NCBI GenBank assembly: GCA_044371535.1
Contig: JBILTL010000070.1
Coordinates: forward strand, 1 to 10,300
Direction: 5' to 3'
DNA length: 10,300 bases
Origin: CAIZGX01 sp044371535
GTDB taxonomy: Bacteria > Bacteroidota > Bacteroidia > Flavobacteriales_D > Sanyastnellaceae
Shown: positions 1 to 4,957 of the stretch, piece after piece
How the letters are laid out: each line of letters opens with the position of its first letter
How positions within the stretch are numbered: position 1 is the first letter of the stretch
Program-made: the position numbers and the translations under genes
Notes under the pieces: generated by a model
What the model was told of the DNA's origin: nothing
What the model saw: the letters and a program-made list of their open reading frames with translations, nothing else
Databases searched by the model: none

Positions 1-1
1 A

Positions 2-373
2 AGCGACCTTCTTCACTTGTTCGAAGGAATTGCTACGCAAACACTTGGTGAATGCGACGTTCAAGTAGATCCTCGTTATTGCACCACCACCATGTTGGTT
101 TCTAAAGGATACCCAGAATCTTACGAGAAAGGAAAAGAAATTTCTAATTTGGAAGAAGTTCGCGACAGCATCGTTTTCCACGCCGGAACTAAGAAGAGCA
201 GCACTAAGATCGTAACCAACGGAGGAAGAGTAATGGCAGCAACAGCATACGGAAGTTCACTTCACGAAGCACTTGCGAAAAGCAATGAAGCAGCCGATAC
301 GATTTCTTTTTCAGGAAAATATTTCCGCAAGGATATTGGAAACGATTTGAAAAAATTAATCAAAGAAAAATAA
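2..373 (+). CDS. purD: PurD, phosphoribosylamine-glycine ligase (C-terminal part)
   Basis: This is the last 123 residues of the enzyme that joins glycine to 5-phosphoribosylamine using ATP, the second step of de novo purine synthesis in the cytoplasm. The reading frame is open to the left edge, so the true start lies outside the window. Visible stretches typical of the PurD C-terminal region are LFEGIATQTLGE, a GYPESYEKGKEI block, DSIVFHAGTK, VTNGGRVMAATAYG and the closing YFRKDIGNDL. The ATP-grasp core is upstream and cannot be judged. The TAA stop at 371-373 directly abuts the stop codon of the convergent peptidase gene, so no intergenic base remains. A terminator-like hairpin about 80 nt further on probably ends this transcript. 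Identification rests on recalled family sequence and is strong. Confidence 0.95.
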   Translation, partial: SDLLHLFEGIATQTLGECDVQVDPRYCTTTMLVSKGYPESYEKGKEISNLEEVRDSIVFHAGTKKSSTKIVTNGGRVMAATAYGSSLHEALAKSNEAADTISFSGKYFRKDIGNDLKKLIKEK

Positions 374-1087
374 CTACTTACAAAGAGGAGAGATTCCGTT
401 TACATAGAATTTCACCACATCAATTTCTTTAGCGGTAGAACTACCAAGAAAACCAGTGATCTGATCACTGGTTATTTTTTTGTTGTATTGTTCAATAAGT
501 TTATTCGAAATGGGCATGTACGTATAATGCCATTTTTCTTCTGAATAGCCTGTTCTGCTGCTTTCCGATTTATTGTCATAGGTTTGACAAAAGCCGAACG
601 AAGATGCATTCTTCTTTAGCCATTCATATTCCAACTTACCTTTTCCCGAAGCAAAATAAGCGGGATCTACGGAGTTAATATCTAAATCAGTTCCCCAATG
701 ATGACGAGAAGTTCCAGGCATTGAACTGAACTTAAGAATATCCAAGGCCGTTTCCATATCCGATTTAAAATTAGGACGACGGGCTTTCCATTTACGTTCC
801 CAAATCGATTTCTGCATTTCAAAATTTCTACCGCCTGAAACAACCTTAAGACTTATTCCAGCCTTCTGTGCTGCTTTTGCCATTTCATCAAAGGCAGTAT
901 TGACTTCTTTCAACAAATAACATGTTTTTGTACTGCGATTACTCGGCACAAGAATGAATCTAGCATCCTTTTCATAGTTAGTCTGACCCAAAAGAAATGC
1001 AACGGAAACTGAGTCTGACCAATTCGTTTGTGCAAACAACAAATTGGAAAAAATTAACGCACTTAAAATTAATGTAGTCCTAATCAT
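374..1087 (-). CDS. Secreted M15-family (VanY/DacY-type) D-Ala-D-Ala carboxypeptidase
   Basis: This is a zinc peptidase of the LAS group, expected to trim D-Ala-D-Ala ends of peptidoglycan stem peptides in the periplasm. From ATG at 1087 it is 237 aa. Residues 1-19 form a signal peptide ending LLFA, with Q20 likely first in the mature protein, and there is no lipobox cysteine. Family motifs in order: SGGR at 84-87, SRHHWGTDLD at 127-136 (zinc ligands H129 and D136) and EKWH at 184-187 (catalytic E184, zinc ligand H187). The tail after about residue 200 (ITGFLGSSTAKEID...) resembles what I recall in Bacteroidota members, so it is probably genuine. A TTG three codons upstream would also open the frame, but it overlaps a TAnnTTTG promoter box, so I prefer the ATG. 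The gene is divergent from nadC and convergent with purD. The exact substrate is inferred. Confidence 0.88.
   Translation of the reverse strand: MIRTTLILSALIFSNLLFAQTNWSDSVSVAFLLGQTNYEKDARFILVPSNRSTKTCYLLKEVNTAFDEMAKAAQKAGISLKVVSGGRNFEMQKSIWERKWKARRPNFKSDMETALDILKFSSMPGTSRHHWGTDLDINSVDPAYFASGKGKLEYEWLKKNASSFGFCQTYDNKSESSRTGYSEEKWHYTYMPISNKLIEQYNKKITSDQITGFLGSSTAKEIDVVKFYVNGISPLCK
451..481 (+). terminator. Probable intrinsic terminator of purD, inside the opposing gene
   Basis: AACCAGTGATC at 451-461 and GATCACTGGTT at 463-473 are perfect inverted repeats. They fold as a 10-bp stem with a 3-nt CTG loop. An A and then seven T follow (475-481), which is the plus-strand layout of a rho-independent terminator. 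It sits 78 nt after the purD stop and wholly inside the coding part of the minus-strand peptidase gene. On the minus strand the stem is followed only by a weaker TTTTCTT tract. Activity is inferred from structure. Confidence 0.75.
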
Positions 1088-1093
1088 ATGTTT

Positions 1094-1101
1094 CAAAGGT
1101 A
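1094..1101 (-). promoter_or_regulatory. Bacteroidota-type -7 box for the M15 peptidase gene
   Basis: Read on the minus strand the bases are TACCTTTG, an exact match to the TAnnTTTG -7 element of the Bacteroidota primary sigma factor. It ends 6 nt before the ATG at 1087, so the transcript would be leaderless or nearly so. I see no convincing -33 TTTG at the usual distance, only a loose TTATG. The box contains the TTG that could be mistaken for a start codon. Confidence 0.45.
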
Positions 1102-1123
1102 AGTATTCGATGATTGGAATTCA

Positions 1124-1131
1124 TAACTTCG
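1124..1131 (+). promoter_or_regulatory. Weak candidate -7 box for nadC
   Basis: TAACTTCG differs at one base from TAnnTTTG and ends 4 nt before the nadC ATG. It lies in the 48-nt gap between the divergent peptidase and nadC genes, where a plus-strand promoter must start the nadC run if nothing reads in from the left. No clear -33 element accompanies it. Confidence 0.22.
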
Positions 1132-1135
1132 CGAC

Positions 1136-1978
1136 ATGAATCCATTTGATTTTAGCTCCTGGCTCCAATCTGCACTTCAAGAAGACATTGGACCAGGAGA
1201 TTACACAACTCTTGCCACCATTCCCAGCAGTGCAATGGGCAAAGCCCAATTAATTGTAAAGGATAACGGAGTTATTGCAGGAGTTTCCATTGCTGAAAAA
1301 ATTATTCACGCATTCGACCCTTCTTTAAAAGTTACTACTTTGATACACGACGGTGACGTTGTAAAAAAAGGAGATATTGCATTTTTTGTTGAAGGAAAAA
1401 GTCAGAGCATAACCACCATCGAAAGACTTGTGCTGAACGTGATGCAGCGCATGAGCGGTATTGCGACAGAAACTCACAGGCTCACGCAAATGATTGCGCA
1501 TACCACTTGTAAACTTCTCGATACACGCAAGACAACTCCGAATTTCAGATACTTCGAAAAGGAAGCTGTGCGTATCGGCGGAGGCTACAATCACAGGTAT
1601 GCTCTTTACGATATGATTTTAGTGAAAGACAATCACATTGATTTCGCAGGAGGAGTGAAACCTGCGCTGAGTAAAATTTCTGAATTTATAAAAGAACGAA
1701 ATCTTTCAATCAAAGTTGAAGTGGAAACACGTAACCTCGATGAAGTTGATCAAGTGCTTGAAACAGGTATTGCTTTTCGCATAATGTTAGACAATTTCAA
1801 TCCGAAAAAACTACGCGAAGCTGTTTTGCATATCAATGGAAGAGTGGAAACCGAGGCCAGCGGTGGCATCAATGAAAACACTTTGGTAAGCTATGCTGAA
1901 ACGGGTGTGAATTACATCAGCATGGGGGCATTAACGCACCACGTTAAAAGTTTCGATTTAAGTTTGAAAGCGATTTAA
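1136..1978 (+). CDS. nadC: NadC, quinolinate phosphoribosyltransferase (decarboxylating)
   Basis: The enzyme converts quinolinate and PRPP to nicotinate mononucleotide, CO2 and pyrophosphate, the third step of de novo NAD synthesis in the cytoplasm. At 280 aa the length is normal. The N-terminal half (about 1-110) carries LQEDIGPGDYTT at 14-25 and the ERLVLNVMQRMSGIAT helix at 96-111. The barrel half shows DTRKTTP (129-135), GGGYNHR (148-154), KDNHIDFAGG (164-173), E197 in VEVE, LDN (218-220) and the phosphate-binding SGGI at 242-245, so the active-site set looks complete. The ATG at 1136 has no Shine-Dalgarno site, as usual for this phylum. Its TAA shares one base with the ATG of the next gene (TAATG), so translation of the two is probably coupled. 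nadA and nadB are not in the window. Confidence 0.96.
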   Translation: MNPFDFSSWLQSALQEDIGPGDYTTLATIPSSAMGKAQLIVKDNGVIAGVSIAEKIIHAFDPSLKVTTLIHDGDVVKKGDIAFFVEGKSQSITTIERLVLNVMQRMSGIATETHRLTQMIAHTTCKLLDTRKTTPNFRYFEKEAVRIGGGYNHRYALYDMILVKDNHIDFAGGVKPALSKISEFIKERNLSIKVEVETRNLDEVDQVLETGIAFRIMLDNFNPKKLREAVLHINGRVETEASGGINENTLVSYAETGVNYISMGALTHHVKSFDLSLKAI

Positions 1979-2922
1979 TGAAGAAGAAAAAATTCACACG
2001 ATACGCTGCCTGTTTTTTTAAAGTTCGGCATTTCTTAGAGCGTTATCACCCCTTCGGTTTTGGCGGGTTGAACCTCTGGGAGATTTCTTCCTTTCTTGTC
2101 ATTGCATTTTCAGATGTCCGAACCACCATGCGTTCAGCAAGTATTTCGTTCCGAATATTCCTTGCCTTCTTTCCTGCAATCATAACCATATTCACATTAA
2201 TACCTTTTATACCCATTGCGAATTTCCAAGAAGACGTTTTTCTTGGAATAAAAAGTATTCTTCCTGGCGATACGTTTCAATTTATTGAAGGTACTCTTTA
2301 CGACTTAATTAATAAGAAGCAATCAACCTTGTTATCTATCGGTTTTGTCTTGATGTTCTATTACGCTTCTGCTAGTATGAATGCCATTATGCAAGCCTTT
2401 CAGACAAGCCAACACCTTGAAGTTTCTGCTCATCCATTTCTGGTTCGAATCATCAGTTTCATTATGATGCTTGTTCTAGGAATCTTGTTCCTACTGGCTA
2501 TGCTCCTCTCTTCCCTCAGTGAAAGCACCTTTTTAGCTATGCACGAAAAAGGGTTCATTGGAGACAAAGGAATAATTCCGTTTTTGACATTTGGTCAATG
2601 GAGCATTTCAATCTTTTTTATATACTGCATCATAACGATTTTGTACAATTCGGGAATGAATATGCGTATTCGCAAGAATTGGAAATTCCTCAATACGGGT
2701 AGCATTTTCACAACGGTATTGCTCATTGCCACCTCTTATGGATTCGCTTTTTTTCTTGAAAATTTCGCGCAGTTCAATAAACTCTATGGTTCTCTTGGAA
2801 CGCTAATGGTCATCCTCATTTGGCTGAATTTAAACATGGTAATCTTGCTTGTAGGTTTCGATTTAAATGCTCTCATTCGAAAAAAATTACGCGCAACGAG
2901 ATTGTCGAAGCACAAGCTTTAG
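1978..2922 (+). CDS. YihY/BrkB (UPF0761) family inner-membrane protein
   Basis: This is a 314-aa polytopic membrane protein with six hydrophobic segments at roughly 57-80, 116-140, 155-180, 207-225, 240-262 and 272-297. The N-terminus is very basic (MKKKKFTRY), fitting a cytoplasmic end. The strongest family signature is the last segment, YGSLGTLMVILIWLNL followed by GFDLNA, which matches the YGSLG...LLLWL...G.ELNA pattern of YihY/BrkB proteins. An SISFRIFLAFFPAI stretch near 55-68 matches the first conserved segment. Older annotations calling this family ribonuclease BN are a known error. No transport or enzymatic role is firmly established for the family and I do not assign one. It overlaps nadC by one base, and the DUF2147 gene follows after 24 nt, so it is probably in the same transcript. 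Confidence 0.88.
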   Translation: MKKKKFTRYAACFFKVRHFLERYHPFGFGGLNLWEISSFLVIAFSDVRTTMRSASISFRIFLAFFPAIITIFTLIPFIPIANFQEDVFLGIKSILPGDTFQFIEGTLYDLINKKQSTLLSIGFVLMFYYASASMNAIMQAFQTSQHLEVSAHPFLVRIISFIMMLVLGILFLLAMLLSSLSESTFLAMHEKGFIGDKGIIPFLTFGQWSISIFFIYCIITILYNSGMNMRIRKNWKFLNTGSIFTTVLLIATSYGFAFFLENFAQFNKLYGSLGTLMVILIWLNLNMVILLVGFDLNALIRKKLRATRLSKHKL

Positions 2923-2946
2923 TATTTTCAAAAAAAATTAAATTTT

Positions 2947-3375
2947 ATGAAATCAATAATTTTCTTCGCCTCTTTATTACTCTCTCTCTCTGCAACTGCG
3001 CAAGGTGTGGTTGGAAAATGGAAGACCATTGATGACAAGACTGGTTATGCCAAGAGTATCGTTGAAATTCGTGAGCAAAACGGTGAGGTTTATGGCAAAA
3101 TCATTCAGCTCTTCCGCTCCGAATGGGCCAATCAAAATCCGAAATGCTACGAATGCAAAGACGACCGTAAGGATCAACCTATGATCGGTATGGATGTCGT
3201 TCGTAATATGAAATGGAATGGAAGCATGTATAAAGATGGTACCATCTGCGACCCAAACAACGGAGATATTTACCGTTGCGAAATGTGGTTGAAAGCAGGC
3301 GATCCAAACAGGCTAGAAGTAAGAGGTTATTGGGGTTTCGTTTTCCGCACTCAAACTTGGGAACGCGTTCAATGA
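2947..3375 (+). CDS. DUF2147 family secreted protein
   Basis: This small exported protein has 142 aa. Residues 1-18 are a signal peptide ending ATA, with Q19 as likely mature N-terminus. The mature part follows the DUF2147 pattern: GKWKTIDDKTGYAKSIVEI at 23-41, YGKI at 49-52, a CYEC pair (C67, C70), GMDVVRNMKW at 81-90, DGTICDPNNGDIYRC at 97-111 and a closing RGYWGFVFRTQTWERV. The four cysteines could pair in the periplasm. The biochemical role of DUF2147 is unknown to me; small lipocalin-like binding has been suggested for such folds, but nothing here shows a ligand. The ATG follows an A-rich gap without a Shine-Dalgarno site. Its stop overlaps the hydrolase start by 4 nt (ATGA), suggesting coupled translation. 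Confidence 0.9.
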   Translation: MKSIIFFASLLLSLSATAQGVVGKWKTIDDKTGYAKSIVEIREQNGEVYGKIIQLFRSEWANQNPKCYECKDDRKDQPMIGMDVVRNMKWNGSMYKDGTICDPNNGDIYRCEMWLKAGDPNRLEVRGYWGFVFRTQTWERVQ

Positions 3376-4094
3376 TCAAAGTCGTAGCCATTCACGGCTT
3401 TTTAGGAAACAATGAAATGTGGAAGGAAATACTCCCTTCCACATTTTCTTTTTTCACCCCTCAATTGGCGGGACATGGGAATAAAGACATTCCCTCTTCA
3501 AACACCATGGAAGATTATTCTCTGCACATTCTTGAGCAGATAAACGCGCAAGAAACCGATGAATACATCTGGATTGGCCATTCCATGGGCGGTTATGTTG
3601 CGGCACATTTGGCCAAAAAGTTCCCGAGCAAAACCAAGGCCCTTGCTTTTTTTCATTCCACTGCAGATGCAGACAGTGATCTAAAAAAACAAGATCGACT
3701 TCGAGCTATTGAAGCTGCTGAAAAACACAAGGCGCTCTATGCAGCAAATCTGATAGACGGACTGTTTCACCATGCCGATGCATACCGCGCTGCTATCAAC
3801 GAGCAACTCGAAAAGATTGAAAGCATGACGGCCGAAAGCACCGTGCAAAGTTTACACGCTATGCGTGAACGCGAGTCCTCCATTTCATTTCTTCAATCAG
3901 TAAATTTCCCAATATATTATTTCGCAGGCGCGAACGACAAAGTGCTTTCACTTGAAAAAATGAATGCTGAATGGTCCATTCTTCCTTCAGCAAAAATCAC
4001 CGTTGTTCCTGAAATCGGACACATGGGACACATTGAAAATATTCCCGCAGCGAAAAAATTTATTGAAGAAGTACTTTCCGAGTTTGTTTCGTAA
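3372..4094 (+). CDS. Alpha/beta-hydrolase fold protein
   Basis: This is a 240-aa serine hydrolase of the alpha/beta fold, with no signal peptide, so presumably cytoplasmic. The first strand and oxyanion loop are VVAIHGFLGN at 4-13. The nucleophile elbow is GHSMGG at 69-74 (S71). The acid is probably D189 in FAGANDKVLS, and the base H217 in EIGHMGHIEN. Residues of about 95-165 form a helical lid. The layout resembles MenH/BioH-like esterases and C-C hydrolases, but the substrate cannot be read from the sequence and menaquinone genes are absent here. I place the start at ATG 3372: the frame is open further up to 3276, but that part lies inside the DUF2147 gene and translates to a basic, non-family stretch. 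The first 30 codons contain a strong terminator-like hairpin. Confidence 0.88.
   Translation: MIKVVAIHGFLGNNEMWKEILPSTFSFFTPQLAGHGNKDIPSSNTMEDYSLHILEQINAQETDEYIWIGHSMGGYVAAHLAKKFPSKTKALAFFHSTADADSDLKKQDRLRAIEAAEKHKALYAANLIDGLFHHADAYRAAINEQLEKIESMTAESTVQSLHAMRERESSISFLQSVNFPIYYFAGANDKVLSLEKMNAEWSILPSAKITVVPEIGHMGHIENIPAAKKFIEEVLSEFVS
3415..3454 (+). terminator. Terminator-like hairpin inside the start of the hydrolase gene
   Basis: AAATGTGGAAGG at 3415-3426 pairs perfectly with CCTTCCACATTT at 3435-3446, giving a 12-bp stem with an 8-nt loop. The stem runs into a T-rich tail, TTTTCTTTTTT at 3444-3454. This has the form of an intrinsic terminator 40 nt after the DUF2147 stop, yet it occupies codons 15-28 of the hydrolase. 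It could end most upstream transcripts when ribosomes are absent, or act as a translation-coupled attenuator. Function is inferred. Confidence 0.6.
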
Positions 4095-4115
4095 ATTCAC
4101 TACAAACTAACTTCT

Positions 4116-4123
4116 CAATTTTG
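4116..4123 (+). promoter_or_regulatory. Weak candidate -7 box for the SRAP-DnaE pair
   Basis: CAATTTTG is one base off TAnnTTTG and is followed by CACC and the ATG at 4128, so the message would be nearly leaderless. The whole gap (4095-4127) is only 33 nt. I found no -33 TTTG at the right spacing and no palindrome resembling a LexA operator, so damage control cannot be claimed from this sequence. Confidence 0.28.
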
Positions 4124-4127
4124 CACC

Positions 4128-4955
4128 ATGTGTGGACGTTACGCCGTAGTTTCTAAAATTGAAGAAATTCAAAAAGCCTTTCGTGCTGAAATAGGCAAAG
4201 GGGTTGTGTTTAAACCTCAAGCCAATATCGGTGCTGGAAAGCAAGGACTTATTATTACCCAAGAAAACAAATCTGAAATTCGGAATTCAACATTCGGATT
4301 TACACCCGCATGGGCCGATAAGCCGAAGTATGTTTTGAATGCGCGCGCTGAAGGTGATCACAACAAAGACAACTCTTTCTTTTTTTCCGGTTCGAAGGGC
4401 ATTCTCGAAAAACCGTTCTTCCGAATTCCTATTCGAAGAAAGCGATGCTTGGTAATTGCCGATGCGTTTTACGAAGGCCCCGAACGCGGCGGTTTATCTC
4501 ATCCGCATTGCGTCTTTCTTTCAAACGGAAAAATGCCTTTTGCATTTGCTGGCGTTTACGATGAATGGCGCAATCCTTCAACACAAGAAATCATGCACTC
4601 CTACGCCATAGTAACAACGGCAGCGCCTCCAGGTGTGCTTCAACAAATCGGACATCCACGTTGTCCGTTGATACTTTCGAAACAACAAGAAGAATTGTGG
4701 TTAGATCCGCAAGCACATCTCGCCGACATCACTTCAATTCTTCAACCTGTTGTTGATCTAGAACTTAACGCCTACCCTGTAAGCACAGATATTAAAAGTA
4801 TCCAGGCGGAAGGAAGTGATCTCCTCAAACCCACCGGCAATGCGTTACTTCCAGAAACATCGTTCATACTTCATCAACACATTGAGCTGTTTGGAATGGG
4901 TGAATCCCGCGCGAAAAAACGAAGAGAAAACGAAGGTCCTACCCTTTTCGATTAA
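4128..4955 (+). CDS. SRAP (HMCES/YedK-type) abasic-site DNA-protein cross-linking protein
   Basis: SRAP proteins bind single-stranded DNA and trap abasic sites through a thiazolidine bond to the N-terminal cysteine exposed after Met removal, protecting the strand from cleavage. Every family active-site position is visible: C2 in MCGRYAV, N71 in LNARAEG, E116 in ADAFYEGPE and H176 in IGHPRCPLIL. The protein is 275 aa, about 50 longer than E. coli YedK (222 aa). The extra length is partly a C-terminal tail from about residue 250, with a basic run (SRAKKRR) and a final GPTLFD. FYEGPE replaces the commoner FYEW, which I recall as usual in this phylum. The stop is 2 nt before the DnaE start, so the two are almost surely co-transcribed. 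The older name SOS response-associated peptidase reflects context more than proven protease activity on other proteins. Confidence 0.93.
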   Translation: MCGRYAVVSKIEEIQKAFRAEIGKGVVFKPQANIGAGKQGLIITQENKSEIRNSTFGFTPAWADKPKYVLNARAEGDHNKDNSFFFSGSKGILEKPFFRIPIRRKRCLVIADAFYEGPERGGLSHPHCVFLSNGKMPFAFAGVYDEWRNPSTQEIMHSYAIVTTAAPPGVLQQIGHPRCPLILSKQQEELWLDPQAHLADITSILQPVVDLELNAYPVSTDIKSIQAEGSDLLKPTGNALLPETSFILHQHIELFGMGESRAKKRRENEGPTLFD

Positions 4956-4957
4956 CC

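Noticed and set aside
1653..1674. CGCAGG...CCTGCG inverted repeat inside nadC
   Set aside because: Six base pairs with a 10-nt loop, no T-run, and within conserved coding sequence.
3276..3371. Upstream extension of the hydrolase frame by 32 residues
   Set aside because: It lies inside the DUF2147 gene and is unusually basic without family similarity; ATG 3372 gives the normal alpha/beta-hydrolase start.
4095..4127. Search for a LexA/SOS operator before the SRAP gene
   Set aside because: No palindrome or known operator-like sequence is present in the short gap, so SOS control cannot be supported.
4366..4388. AAAGA-CAAC-TCTTT followed by CTTTTTTT inside the SRAP gene
   Set aside because: A 5-bp, mostly A-T stem is too weak for a terminator despite the T-run.
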